Source of the DNA: Excoecaria cochinchinensis
Taxonomy: Eukaryota > Streptophyta > Magnoliopsida > Malpighiales > Euphorbiaceae
DNA length: 64,000 nt
Assembly: GCA_947683425.1 (NCBI GenBank)
Contig: CANTUQ010000109.1
Span: 1,704,501 to 1,768,500, forward strand
Direction: 5' to 3'
Shown: positions 1 to 11,846 of the stretch, piece after piece
How positions within the stretch are numbered: the stretch's first letter is position 1
Layout: every line of letters starts with the position of its first letter
Notes under the pieces: generated by a model
The model's database searches: none
Told to the model about the DNA's origin: nothing
Seen by the model: only the letters and a program-made list of their open reading frames with translations
Program-made: the position numbers and the translations under genes

Positions 1-1680
1 TTAGAATTTTAAAAACGTCATATAAATGAAATATAAATTTTATTAAAAAAATAATATATATAATAATTAGTTAATTTATTTTAGCACGAAAAATTAATAG
101 TCACCTGGTTGTATTTTGGAGGGCAATTTGTAGTTTTTCCAAGTTTACTTTTTCCCCTTTTCTTTTATAAGACATTTTTTTTTCTTAATTCTAATTCTTT
201 ATCTTTTCTCATTAATGTTTATATCAAGATATATATTTTTTTCATCTTATGATGAAAGATTCACAACTCAATCCCATTTACATTACCCACATAATTGCAG
301 TTTTTATTCTTTTAACCATAAATAATTAAATATGTAGAAAAATCCAACCAAAATAAACAAATATTGTTCTAAATAAATAATCATAAACAATTTTTTTCCA
401 AAACATAGTAATTTTTCTTCATAAATAAGTATCCATTAATTAATGTGATATATTTAAATATCATTTTTCAAATATTCTTTCTATATGACAAATAATAGTT
501 TAATTTCTAAAATATAACTAATAATTAAGTATTTATTTTTAAAAAAATAAATTGATAAAAATATAAAACAATAAATGAGTTGCTTAATTTTTACATAAAA
601 ATTAAACTAAGACGCTTGTTTGTTAATGGATGGAAATACCCTGAATTTGTCTTATTGATAGTGGTAGAGAGAAGACATGCAAACAAAAGGTCAAGCCGCA
701 AAGGGAAGGTTTGGGTGTTTGGCTTTGAGATATGTGTTTCTGTGCTGATCCACTAGGGTTAGGGTTAGGGTTAGGGTTCAAAACTTGATTTATATGTATT
801 ATATATGTGAGTGTGGAATCATTAATTCAATAGAATAAAGACATGAGTGGAGAGAGAAAGAAAAATGCATTAGATAAAGCAGAAGTGGGCTTTAGAAAAG
901 CTAAGCTTAAACAAGGAAATTAATGTGATTAATTAGTTAATAATCCCAAAAGTTAGCGTTGGCTATGGTTGTGAGATTTAAGCTTTTTTCTGTTTTTGGA
1001 AGGTTTCATAGTATTCTTTCCTTAATAAGATTGAGGTTTATGCATATTTCTTTAAACCCACTTGCTTCCACTTCATAATCATAGGTGTCTATTAAAATTG
1101 CATAGGTTTAGCGTGGCATCAACTCTCAACTCATTGTGATTATGAAATGTGTGGCCCACTCTAATTAGATACGTGGCATTATTACCACAAATTAACAAAT
1201 AATTATACATCTTTTATCTATTATTAAAAACTCGTTATATGAAAATAATGTTAATTAACATATCAATATTAACCAGGTGGGAATGCACGTTTCCTCACAA
1301 AAGCTGTTGTGCATTCAGTGTTTTAGGGTACAATAACGTTTATAACCATGATCTAAATAATAAATGGTGATCAATAGTTGAAAAAGACCCTGTATAAAAA
1401 CAAAATGAATATACCATAGGTTTTTTTTTTTTGGGGGGGGTGCAAAAGCATATATTATATATAAATTATGAAAGATGATATTAATGTAGAAAATGTATAT
1501 TAAATAGGAATTATTCGATAAAAAAATATAAAAATGTTCTAAAGGTTTGAATTCAAAAATTCCACCATCTCTCTTTTATTTACTCAGTATTCTTTAGGGA
1601 ATTTTTTTTTAATAATGTTTTTTTAAAAAAAAAAATTATAAAAGTGGAGTGTGTCAGAAACTATTTGCAAAAGTGAAATT
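1..1680. other. AT-rich intergenic spacer, no gene seen
   Basis: No coding region, intron-exon pattern or TE protein remnant is visible on either strand. The stretch holds A/T runs, a poly-T/poly-G run near 1422-1441 and the short TTAGGG-type tract listed separately. Confidence 0.7.
754..778 (+). repeat. Short interstitial telomere-like tract (hexamer spacing)
   Basis: TAGGGT is repeated four times in a row with a strict 6-base period. The usual plant telomere repeat is the heptamer TTTAGGG, so this is TTAGGG-type spacing. At about 25 bp it is more likely a telo-box-like motif or slippage product than a telomere relic. Confidence 0.75.
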
Positions 1681-1692
1681 TTTTTAAAAAAT

Positions 1693-1910
1693 GCAACAAT
1701 TTGTTGCGTCATTGTGTCAGAGTCAGTTTGACTCTAACATGTCTGCCCTTCTGAAAACGCAGCAGGAGGCTGCATTTTCAGAAGCCATGTGACAACGGTC
1801 ACATGGCTCTGGCGCGTCTGAAGACGCAGCACTTCAGATGTTGCAGGGTCCGGTCACATCATATTGACCGGACCATTGGGTGGAAAATTTGGGGTATTTA
1901 AACCCCAAAT
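1693..1910 (+). promoter_or_regulatory. Cluster of seven stem-loops ending on a TATA-like box, upstream of PMD copy A
   Basis: Seven dyads follow one another. They are 1693-1707 (arms GCAACA/TGTTGC), 1719-1735 (AGAGTCA/TGACTCT), 1748-1784 (16-bp arms, one mismatch), 1785-1806 (CCATGTGAC/GTCACATGG), 1814-1827 (GCGTCT/AGACGC, with an alternative 7-bp pairing reaching 1838), 1847-1874 (GGTCCGGTCA/TGACCGGACC) and 1887-1910 (ATTTGGGGT/ACCCCAAAT). The last dyad has TATTTAAA (1895-1902) at its centre, a plausible TATA box. The next downstream feature is the leader exon and PMD pseudogene on the same strand, so I read this as that gene's promoter region. The dyads are seen directly; the promoter role is inferred. 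Confidence 0.7.
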
Positions 1911-2212
1911 TCATCCGATCATTTATGCAAATGTGCCTTTGATGTTGGTGTTTTGCATTTCTTCTTTGTTTCTTTTAGCGCTCAGCAAAAAACCTTAGTC
2001 CAAAATTTGTATGTTTTCGTGAAATTTTCGTATTTTTTTTTTTTTTGCGTCACAAAGGATTCGAGTGTAAATTTTTTTGTTATATTTGAGATTTAACGTC
2101 TATCGGCAAGTTAATATATAATTCAGTATTAAAATTTATTAATAATGAAATTTATTATATTTTATTATATAAAATGTAAAAATATTTAACTCTGTTATAT
2201 TATAAATTGCAG

Positions 2213-2251
2213 GTAATTTCTGACAAATTGTTTGAAGACGAAAAAATGAAG
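2213..2251 (+). other. Putative leader/start exon of PMD copy A
   Basis: The segment is bounded by a good acceptor (ATTGCAG ending at 2212) and a good donor (GTAAGTT starting at 2252). It ends in ATGAAG, which could supply the start codon for the PMD reading frame further on. The hAT MITE at 3014-3667 would then sit inside the following intron. This is an inference from splice signals only. Confidence 0.4.
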
Positions 2252-3013
2252 GTAAGTTATTAGTTTTATTATTATTTGCTTATATACAATATTTTTTAAT
2301 GTTACATGTTAGAATAATGTAAAATGGAAAATGTATTGTTAGTATTAATTAAGATGCCATGCATTTAGTATTGATTTTATATGTTTTGTTTCATTATTTA
2401 TTTATTTGTATAATGTTAGGTGAAAATTATATCAAACGGTGTGACAAATTATAATATTAAACTAATATTTATGAAATATATAATTTGTATAAATTGAAAA
2501 TTTAATTTTTTTTACATATTATTGATATTCATATTTATTCATGATAAAATAAAAAATATTCAAGTATTATAAAAATATGGACATATGATTTGTAAAATAT
2601 GTATATATTTTGGAATTAAATTAATGTTATTAAATAATATGTACTTGTAATTGTTGGCCAAATACGTGTTGAATTTATTTTATATTTCTTTGTCTTATTT
2701 ATAAAATGCATGCATTTAACATGTATTATTATATTACCCATTTTGTAGCTAACATTGGCTATTTTTTTCATATCGATGAAAAATAATGAGTGGAAAAAGG
2801 AAGTGAATGTTTTATAATTGAGAAAATAAATTAAAAAATAGTTGTATTCGCTTAAAAAAATGATAACAATTTCGCATAAAAAAATTGATATATTGATTTT
2901 ATTTTTATATTATTTGATGAATATATTTCAATTATAGGATTTTTTTTTATTATTCATATATATTATAATTAGTGTAAATTATGTTTTCAATATGCAAATG
3001 TAACACATGTTAT

Positions 3014-3667
3014 TAGGGGTGAGCATGGTCGGTTAACCGGTTCATGAGTTACAGTCCATTAATCGGTTCATTAATATCGATTTTTTGAAATTTCAGTCCA
3101 TTACCATCGGTTAATCAGTCCATCGGTTTCGGATTTTCGAATCGGTTACCCAATATTTTTCCGTTAACCACTATAATTATAAATATATTCATAAATAAAA
3201 TTAAAATGTTTAAGATACTTAAAAATTAAAATTTTTTCACTATAATATAACATGATTGTTGTTAAAATAAAAATATTTGGTGGATATAAGCAAATTTGGT
3301 TTTAAAAATTACTATTTAATAAGTAAATATATTAACCGGTTCATAATTACTTTTAATTAGATAAATTATTATACTTACTAATAGCCATAAAAAAAGTTAA
3401 AAACTTTAAAATAATTAATATAATGAAAAAAAAGTACATGATCACTTTTAATTAGGATAAATTGTTATAAATTATTAAAAAATTAATAAATTAAGTTCAG
3501 TTAACTAGTCACATGAGTCAAAAACCATTAACCAGTCCATTAATATCGGTTTTTTCAAAACACTAACCATTAACCAGTCCATTACAATCGATTAATCAGT
3601 CAATCGGTTCGGTTTTAAATTTTTTTTTTCGGTTAACCGAATCCATCGGTTTTTTTGCTCACCCCTA
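3014..3667. mobile_element. hAT-type MITE, 654 bp, with 8-bp target duplication CATGTTAT
   Basis: The ends are perfect inverted repeats, TAGGGGTGAGCA at 3014 and TGCTCACCCCTA ending at 3667. They are flanked by identical 8-bp direct repeats CATGTTAT at 3006-3013 and 3668-3675, the target-duplication length of the hAT superfamily. The interior is AT-rich and non-coding, with many copies of GGTTAACCGGTT and CATTAACC-like motifs near both ends. These subterminal repeats are typical of hAT transposase-binding regions. The element is non-autonomous and lies in the presumed first intron of PMD copy A. Confidence 0.9.
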
Positions 3668-3705
3668 CATGTTATTGTCCATGTGCGATTAGGTTATTAA
3701 GGAAT

Positions 3706-6071
3706 GAAAAATTTTAGAAATAAAGAATTTATCAATCCGGAACCATACGTTGATGAGCTACTAACTTTGAATGGCAAGCATCGAGCTGATGCAGTATGGA
3801 GCGGAACTGTAAGTGTTTTGCCAGTATATTATGAGTTCTTGTGTCATTTGAAATGATTTGTATTATACATATTTGTTTGATAATTTATTTATTTTCAGGT
3901 TGAACACAATGTTCTGTTTGCACGAAGAGCTAGTGTTGAAAGTCATTACAAGAATATCGATGAGCGAATTATACCGTACCTGAGATTAGCAGGATTCTAT
4001 GGCGTGTCACAAATCGATGTGATGAATGTTAATGTGAACTTAATAACTGCTCTTGTTGAGAGATGGAGAACAGAGATCCATACATTCCACCTTCCTGTTG
4101 GTGAGACTACAATAACATTAGGGGATGTACAGATACTCACCGGGCTACCTATCGAAGGAGGTGCAGTGACAGGACACTTTCAGCATGATTGGCAGGGTCT
4201 TTGTGGTCGGTTGTTGGGGCAAGTTCTCCCAGAAGACGGCATTAGAGGACTTAAAATAAAACTGACGTGGTTAAGTCAAAATTTTAGTCACTTACCCGTA
4301 GGTGCAATGGACTACCATATTCAGTGTTTTGCGTGTGTTTGGATACTACGCTGTATTGGTAGACTACTATGTCCAGGAACAACAAATAATTATATACATT
4401 TGATGTGACTCCCATTATTAGAGGATTTAGCCCAAGCCAGTGAGTATAGTTAAGGATCAGCATACTTGGCATGGCTATATAGAGAGTTGTGCCGTGCGAC
4501 CCGACCTAGGGCGAATGGTCTTGGTGGTTATCACCAATTAATACAAATGTGGGCGTGGGAGAGGCTTCATCAATTTCGGCCGCCCTTTATTCACCATTTT
4601 GTATTAGATCAAAGCAGACCCTACGGCTATAGGTAAATTTTATTTAATATATTTCATGTTTGAATGTCATTAGTAATATTTATTTCAACAAATTTTGCTA
4701 ATAATATGATTTTTTGTTGTGTTTTAGGTGGTGTTCCCCGTTAAATTTGACTAACAATAATAGTAAAGATGTCCAAAAATATCGTGAGGATTTAGACATG
4801 CAACGTTATAATCAGGTATATGTTTATTTTTGTTGTATTGGTAAATTAATATTTGTTTATATTATTATAAACCGAATAAATTAACTAACTGAATGTTACA
4901 ATTTTATTGTAAATGGAATGAGAGCAGTACAAGAATGTGATGCACTTATTGCCGCATTATTATACAAGTGGACACGCGTGTTGGAGATCTGTTGTGCCAC
5001 TAATATGCTTTCATATTATTGAGTGGCAGCAACCCGATATATGTTTAAGGCAATTTGGTATGGATCAACCAATTCCATACGCTCCACAGAATAATGATTC
5101 AATGCATTCTATCGATTTGAGGGGCCACACTAATTAAAACTGAAAATTGAAATTTTCAAATTTCATTTTTGACTGGCCCAATCGACACAATTGGGTAGTA
5201 ACAGGTCCCATTCTCAATGTACCATTACATCCGAGATCGCAATATATGCAATGGTATATATCTCGTACAAGACGGTGGATAACCCTACTCGGAGCGTCAA
5301 TGGGAGCATCGGTATGATTTAATATTTGAAATATATGAACACTTTTATTCATTAATTTTAAAAAACTTATTTATTTGATGTAGGCCGACGGTGCGGAGCG
5401 CATATTCCACAGTAACATTACGGAGGTATCCAATGAAGGGCTTAATATTCGGTTGACATCAGAGGGCATTTTAGGTGCTGTAGGTGCATTTGACCGAACA
5501 TCAACAGATTATCCACGCCAGCCTGTGCCTGTTCCGGCAGAGATTCCACCACTATTAATACCGTACGAAAATTTTCGTCAATCTAGACGTAGTAGGTGAG
5601 GAATGTCAGAGAGACGTACGACAGTTGCACCTATTCCTATTCATCCTGTACTGCACGTTGTCCCTTAACCTTTAGAATGGCCCTTTAATTTTCAAGGTAA
5701 CTCCAGTTCCTTCAGTATGCCTCCAGTCGATCACCAACAAATTTTCACTACTGCAGGTGGTCCTTCAACATGCTATGACTTTGAAATTGGTCCATAGAGA
5801 ATTAATGTTGATTTAAACGTCAGCTTATCAGAAGGAGAAGCACCACCATACAACATTTATGGCCAAGCTAGCCAGTTAGTTCCACAAGATGATTTCTTTA
5901 ACGAACTATTTAGTGGTCCCGATGTTATTGGTACCGAGAGTTTAGCCGATTAACCCCTATACAGTGATGGTTACAATGATGAATTGACATTACTCGAAAA
6001 TCTAAACCCTTATGAGACGAATCCCTATTCTCATTCACATAGCACATCATCTCATAATAGGAGATTTTGAT
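3706..6071 (+). pseudogene. PMD (plant mobile domain, MAIN/MAIL1-like) pseudogene, copy A
   Basis: Exons are inferred at about 3706-3808, 3899-4632, 4728-4815, 4914-5311 and 5384-6071, mostly with GT...AG junctions. The long exon encodes the PMD hallmark: FYGVSQIDVMNVNVNLITAL, then VERWR, ETTITLGDVQILTGLPIEG and later LYRELC and GGYHQLIQMWAWE. This matches the family of host MAIN/MAIL1 proteins and PMD genes carried by transposons. Later exons give CFHIIEW, YMQWYISRTRRWIT and a C-terminal tail with INVDLNVSLSE. Breaks are visible: a stop after IHLM (4406-4408), another soon after, TGG to TGA in the fourth exon, a lost acceptor G before that exon, and several stops in the last exon. In PMD-bearing transposons its role is unknown. 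It converges on MULE copy A, from which only the solo LTR and short spacers separate it. Confidence 0.85.
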
Positions 6072-6175
6072 TACATTGTACTCTTTGTTGTATGTTAAAT
6101 ATTTTTATATAAAATATCGCGACGAAATTTGCATTTTTTTAATCACAACAATTAAAGCACACTGAATATATTATT

Positions 6176-8704
6176 TGTAGACACCGGGTCCTGAGTCAGC
6201 ATAGATCGAAATTACCCAATGATAATAAGATGCCTTATCACAGGTAAAAAGGTTAAATGTGGCGTTTTCCTTGAAAATGTGCATTTTGGAGTGAAAAATT
6301 GAAAAATAATAAAAAATATTTTAAAAATTTATTTTGAAAGATGGGGGCTTAAAATTATAGTATTTTTAGTTAATTTAAATTTTTAAAAAAAAAAAATCGG
6401 ATCGCGAATGTCGGGTGCGCCTGCGGCAGCGCCCGCAAAGGCGACGCGTAGCGTTAGCAATGCTGCGCATCGCTAAAAGAGCTCGCGCAGCATTGCGCGC
6501 CCTGTGCGCCGATTCCGCGCGCGCCCTCGCGCGCGATGCCCGTCGCTCAATAGCAACGGGCGTCCCTCCTTCCTGGCCGTCGCCGTCGCTAAAGGGTCTG
6601 AATGTGCTCTTTTCCGATTTTTAACTATTTTTTTCGATTTTTCACCCCTTTTTCCGGGTTTTTTCATACTAAATAAAGGTTTTTGAGTTCAAATCAAATT
6701 CTAAAATATTTTTTATGGATACTTAATTAATAAAACTTGATTTTATCATTAAAAATAGAGGAAATTGAATTTAAATGGAATTTCTTTCCCTGATTAAATT
6801 AGGGCAACACTTTTATTACATGCTATATATTCTTTATGATGGGAAAAACCTAAGGGAGGGGCCTCCATAATTTTTCTGTTCACCAAATTTTTAGATTTTC
6901 CTCTCTTCTTCTTTGATTTCTCTTCCAAAAATTTCATATTTTTTCTTTGAATTAATAAGGTTTAATTGAGATTGAAAAATTAATTTTCAATTCTTGATTA
7001 TTCCAAATTAATTTTTTTGTTTTCTCCATAAACATAAGAGATTAATTTTCACTTTCAAAATCAGTTTTTTTATTTCTTAAGCATTCAAGTTAATTCTTTT
7101 GTTTTCTCTATAAACAAAAGCAATTAATTTTATTGCTAAATTATTTTCTCAAGCAATTTTTCAAGGAGATCTTCACTTTACTTTCATCGAATCCAACTCT
7201 GAGGGTAAATATTCTGCGCTCGATTTTTATTTTCTTTTATTTTGTTTATATTTAATTTATTCATGTATATTTTATTATTTTTTATTAATTTACTTATTGT
7301 TTTCATTTATTTGTTTATTTTGTTATTGTTATATTTGTCTTATTTAATTTGCTTATATATCATTTTATTCTTATTCATGTAAATATTGATTGTTTATTAT
7401 TTCTAACATGTAATTAATTTATTTTACTTTGATTTCACATTATTTTTAATATATAATTAATTAATTCATTTTAATTGATATTTTTACCATATAAATGTTT
7501 TAATATTAATTGTGATTATACTAATTAACCATGTTGTTCATTTAATCGTTTTCATCATTCTTTCATTTATTCATTTTTATTATTCTTTCCTTCATTTTTT
7601 TATATATTCGTTGATTTGTTTATATTCATCATTATTATTATTATGTTCATATTTTCTTGTAATAATTTATTAACATGTTTTATTTTATTTTAATCACCTT
7701 ATTTTATTTATTATATTTGATTTATTCAATTACTAACATTATTTTATTTGTATTGTATTTTTATTTCACATCTTTTTTTTTTTCTTTTGGACATCTTACG
7801 AGCACACGGGGGATCCAGAATAGCTCGTTTGGGTTACATGTTCATTTTCTTTATTTGTAATATTTTATTTATTCTTTTTTTTATTTTATTTTTGTCATAT
7901 AATTTTCTTGTAAAATTATTTATTTAGATCAGCTAGAAAGAAAATCACAAACGTTTTTTTATTAATTAAATTGGTATTTTTCTTAAATAAAAATGGGACC
8001 AATGTCTCAATTTTCTCCATCCAAAATCATCACATAAAATTTTTTTTATAATAAATATGCATGCGAGGACCAATGTTCTCATCATTAATCAATATCCCGA
8101 TTTATGTATGGTTTGTACTTTATGTACAATGGGAGTTGTATTCCGCCCCTAGTTTTGTTGTATTTTATTTTATTTACCCTTTTATTTATCACTTTCCTTG
8201 AATGATCAAACTTGCGCTCTAATTATTGCATCGAAATGTATGAGAAAAGTGATGAAAACTTAAATTCAAAACTTAATTATAAAATAACCAAGGTATGAAT
8301 AAATGAGAAGTCCCGAACCATCTCCGGTCTTTGGGCTCAATGAGGCGAGAGGACCATTCCGGTGTTTCATTGGAATGGAATCTTCAAGACACCTCTTGTG
8401 TCCCACCAAAAGACTCAATTTACAATCCTAGGCTCCATAGGGTTAGAGGGTCATTCCAATGTTCTATTGGGGTGAATGCCTCTAAGACCCCTTTGGTTTG
8501 CCCAAAATGGATATTATGCGCCGTCTTAGGCTCACTGATGCGAGACGAACTTTTCCAATGTTTTATTGGGTGGCGACTCCAAGAAATCTCCTTGTTGCCC
8601 AAAATAGACGCACTTGTAAATATCTTACAAGTTTTCATGAACCTCTCTCGAAAACCCTAAGAGCGGGCTTTCAAGGCATTCAGCGGGGTTCGGCGCGCGT
8701 CACA
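6176..8704 (+). mobile_element. Solo LTR of a Ty3/gypsy-type element, 2529 bp, TSD TTATT
   Basis: It starts TGTAGACACCGGG and ends GCGCGTCACA, giving TG...CA ends. Identical 5-bp duplications TTATT lie at 6171-6175 and 8705-8709. No internal domain or second LTR is present, so it is a solo LTR left by LTR-LTR recombination. The TGTAGACACC start and the large size recall Tat/Ogre-type gypsy LTRs, but that assignment is inference. Short ORFs inside it (for example 8331-8660) have no TE protein signature. It was inserted between the convergent 3' ends of PMD copy A and MULE copy A. Confidence 0.85.
6398..6600 (+). repeat. GC-rich, CpG-dense block inside the solo LTR
   Basis: About 200 bp of strongly GC-rich sequence sits in an otherwise AT-rich LTR. 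It contains overlapping CGCG runs and short inverted repeats such as GCCCGT...ACGGGC and GCGCGCG...CGCGCGC. Such a block could be a U3 regulatory region. It encodes no recognisable protein. Confidence 0.6.
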
Positions 8705-8761
8705 TTATTAAATATTTAATATCAAATCTTTACAATGAGGAGAATTTCAATCTCTACAATA

Positions 8762-9557
8762 TTTAGTGGAAGATCCAGCTGCACTTCTGCATCAGTTTTT
8801 ATTGTGCCCTACATTTTCACACCTGCTGCAATGAGTCATGTTACCCCGTTCGTGAGTATCCATCTCGTTACGAATGCGAGTTGTTCTTAGCTGAGCTTTC
8901 TTTCTCACCAATTACATATCAGGTTTAATTTTGGGGCCATAATAATGTGGCCAGTATGATTTATGTGCCATCAGTCGGAATTGCCCATTATAACATTTGA
9001 GTGCTTCAGTTATGCTGTAGCAGTTATCTACAAATTGAAACATTTCCAGATTCCTGCTTATGCAGGCTGCGATGGCATGCGAACATGGCATTTTTATTCC
9101 TTGAAACTTACCGTACTCACATTCTCGCCTTTCGAGACTCAATATGTAGGTGTAAAAATCCCTCATTTGCTCGTAATACTTGACCAACCTTCCAAAAGTA
9201 TGCTCAATAATTGCAGTGATCGGTATCATACGCACTCCTTTAAGGGCACTATTAACACTTTCTGCAATATTCGTCGTGGTGTGACCATATCGATACCCAC
9301 CATCCTCGGATAATGTCCATTTGTCCAAAGATATCCGTATCGCCCAATTGTATGAATCTTGGTCAAGATCTTTGGTTTTATCCATTTTCTCTTGGAACTT
9401 ACGCTTTTCAAATTGTGCACCTGCAATAATACGTTGACATTATTAGCTAAGAAAATAAATTTGAATAAATTATTTCATAGATGGGTTTGCTTACCAGCCT
9501 TGTAGAGCAAATCTTTAATTGTTGAATTCCTATAGTGCGTGTTATAGTTACTCACAA
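8762..9557 (-). pseudogene. MULE transposase, C-terminal half, copy A
   Basis: The order on the minus strand is: an exon at 9557-9495 encoding the HFVSNYNTH region, a 74-bp intron (9494-9421, GTAAGC...TGCAG), then an exon from 9420. The second exon encodes GGYRYGHTTTNIAESVNSAL and the SWIM zinc-finger region (CEYGKFQ...MPCSHAIAAC), then YWPHYYGPK. It ends with TTRIRNEMDT and a C-x2-C-x4-H-x4-C knuckle whose last spacer contains a stop. This is the downstream half of a MURA-like transposase. The catalytic DDE part is absent because copia sequence begins at 9558. It is closely related to MULE copy B (48388-49218). Confidence 0.85.
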
Positions 9558-9863
9558 AATTGTAGATCCATTGCATTTTGATACTTGCAAAATTGCTTAG
9601 TGATATCATCTTCCATCACACTTAGGAAGATGATATGGGCAGTGAAATTCTTATTTTTTTCATGCCACATAGGCATCTTGGTCCCTCCTATGCTGGGATA
9701 TAGTGTCATCCTCAAGTTCAGCCATAACTGAACTTGAGAGTTCAAGAGCCTCTTGCTCTTCAAGCACACACTGCATCTTCGTATTCCAGATTTCATAATT
9801 GTCAGCATTTAGCTTCATATCTTTATTAAGTTTGGTAACAATTGACTTGAAAGCAGCATCCAT
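9558..9863 (-). pseudogene. Ty1/copia gag N-terminal fragment
   Basis: Reading leftwards from the ATG at 9863, the frame gives MDAAFKSIVTKLNKD, LNADNYEIWNTKMQ, LEEQEAL and QHRRDQDAYVAW. These are hallmarks of the plant copia gag (UBN2/Retrotran_gag_2) N-terminus. A frameshift near 9660 moves the continuation (AHIIFLSVMEDDI) into another frame. The gene stops abruptly at the junction with MULE copy A. Its LTR end and primer site lie to the right at 11847-11858. Confidence 0.8.
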
Positions 9864-11846
9864 TAGGATCCTCTGATCTCAAATGGAACAATATTGCACA
9901 TTTTTAAGGGAGAAAAGGCAATACATGCAATTTATTATGCATATGAAATAATAACCTAGTAAAATTTTCTATTAGGCTCAAATTCGAAAATGCTACATAT
10001 AGTATCCAATTACCCTCTAAGTCCTAATGTCCAATATCACAGGTTAAAATTTCATGCATAATAAATCTTAATTATTAGATTATTAAGTTCTCAAACTTAT
10101 GAGGGGATTTTTATTAATTACTTAATAAACATGCAATTATTTTACTCATAAAATATTGCAAGGCTGTTAATAATTAAAATAAACACATTTATTATAAAGT
10201 TAAATGCCAAAAATAATAAATAAATGTATTTATTTAATCAATAAATAAAATCCAACAATCTCAAAAAATAAGACACCCGTGTCAAATATTAATAGGATAC
10301 ATAAATCCCATTTAACAAAAATAAATGCCAACTCAAATTGGCACTTATGTCAACTATTCTAGAAGTCCAAATTTTATAAAATCTTTTTAGCTATTAGGAT
10401 TATTTTTTTGACCGAATTCATCAATTCACCACACAACTCATAAGTCTATTGATGAAGCCATGGACGATGCACACTACGTCCATTCCTTAGTGTCATTACA
10501 CTTTCCTTTTGGCAACTCTAACCAAAGTTCCATTTTCATACTTAGACCACCAGTCCAAATGCACTCTTGTATTTGTTCTCACACATTTACTTTATGATGC
10601 ACTATTGCATCAATACCATTAGCTCAAATCTTCTTTTGCATTCTGATGTTACTTATAGATTGCACTCTTACATTTCTCAAATCAACCTATGCGCAATTTA
10701 AGGAAGACCTAGTGTACTTATTTAATATTTTTATAACATATTACAGAAAAAATTTATACACTCATGTATAAACACACATAATTGAAACACATTTCAATCA
10801 ATAATTAAGGACAAAACGTCAAAAAATTTTCAAAACATTTTTAAATATTTTCAAAAGCAGAAAACACATTTTTTACACATTTTTATAATATTTTTGAAAT
10901 TTTAAAAATAAAATTTAATTTTATGTTCATCAAAAAATTTTCAAAAAATAACCAAAAAATCAGAAATAATTTGAAAAAAAAATTGGAGAAAAAAAGGAGC
11001 TGAAATGGTGGTCGAAAATAAACGCATGTGCCAACACGCGCTGGCTGGAGGGAGGAGGACGCGCTCACGCACCTTGAAACGCCACATGCGATACCTCCCA
11101 CTTCACCAGACACATGTCACACTCACAATGTGACATATGTCAGCCCGCTATTGGTCCAACTGGAGCCAACGTGGCATATCCGGTACACGTCTTTTACCAC
11201 ATGTTGTGACGTCATTGGACCACGTGTCACTAATAACACGTCATCACCAACATGTGGCGGACATGTGGCATGGTACCATTGGGCCATGTGTTAGTGATGC
11301 CATGTCATCATTGACACCCGGCTTGACATGTGGCACCACCTCAGTTGTCCACGTGTCACACCCTGGTTTTGCCACGTGTCCCCCCCATATGCCATGTGGC
11401 ATGGCCTCTGCCATCCACATGACGCTCAGCCATTGGGCCACGTGTTAGCAGTGATGCAATACTGCTGACACGTGGCGACGCACGTGTGAGCCACTGCCCA
11501 CGCGCACGTGCCAATCGTATGGTGGCACGTGTGATGCATGCGCCGCCTTTCCGGCGATTTCTGGAGCTCCGATTTCGGCCGGTGGGAGATTTTCAAGGTC
11601 TGTGAATTCAATGGTGAGGTCAAAAATTAAAAATCTCGACTTCTAGTTTTGCGTTTTGAACACTAATATTCGTCCCCTAGAATCATAATGTACATGTACA
11701 TAATTTTTGAGCCACAATATATACACATATATATTATTCACACAAAAATTAAATTTTTGTTATGTTAAATGCATCCCAGATATAATAATTTTACACATAA
11801 AATTTTAGATCTATTTAGCCACATGCTAGGACGCAAAAATAACGGC
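9864..11846 (-). other. Untranslated leader of the minus-strand copia element
   Basis: About 2 kb lies between the primer site and the gag ATG without recognisable coding sequence. It is AT-rich apart from the GC-rich motif block at 11029-11560. The plus-strand copia relic at 16850-27826 has a leader of similar length once the TR-GAG insertion is removed, so a long leader may be a family trait. Confidence 0.5.
11029..11560. repeat. Dense array of CACGTG/CACATG-type motifs in the copia leader
   Basis: Over about 530 bp the motif (G/C)CACRTGKC or its complement recurs roughly twenty times, including GCCACGTGTC, CCACGTGTCAC, GACACGTGGC, ACATGTGGC and GGCACGTGTGA. It is interspersed with CCATTGGRCC. 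The cores are G-box/bHLH-bZIP-like palindromes. The block is GC-rich against an AT-rich background and non-coding. Short open frames here are by-products of its composition. Confidence 0.7.

Noticed and set aside
640..720. Shared AAAGGTCAAGCCG motif here and near 60945 as paired ends of a large element
   Set aside because: Only about 13 bases match, with no wider similarity or duplication.
8331..8660. 109-codon open frame with overlapping antisense frames
   Set aside because: It lies wholly within the solo LTR and has no recognisable motif or conserved coding pattern.
11028..11448. Overlapping open frames in both strands
   Set aside because: They arise from the GC-rich CACGTG motif block; the protein texts are low-complexity reflections of that repeat.
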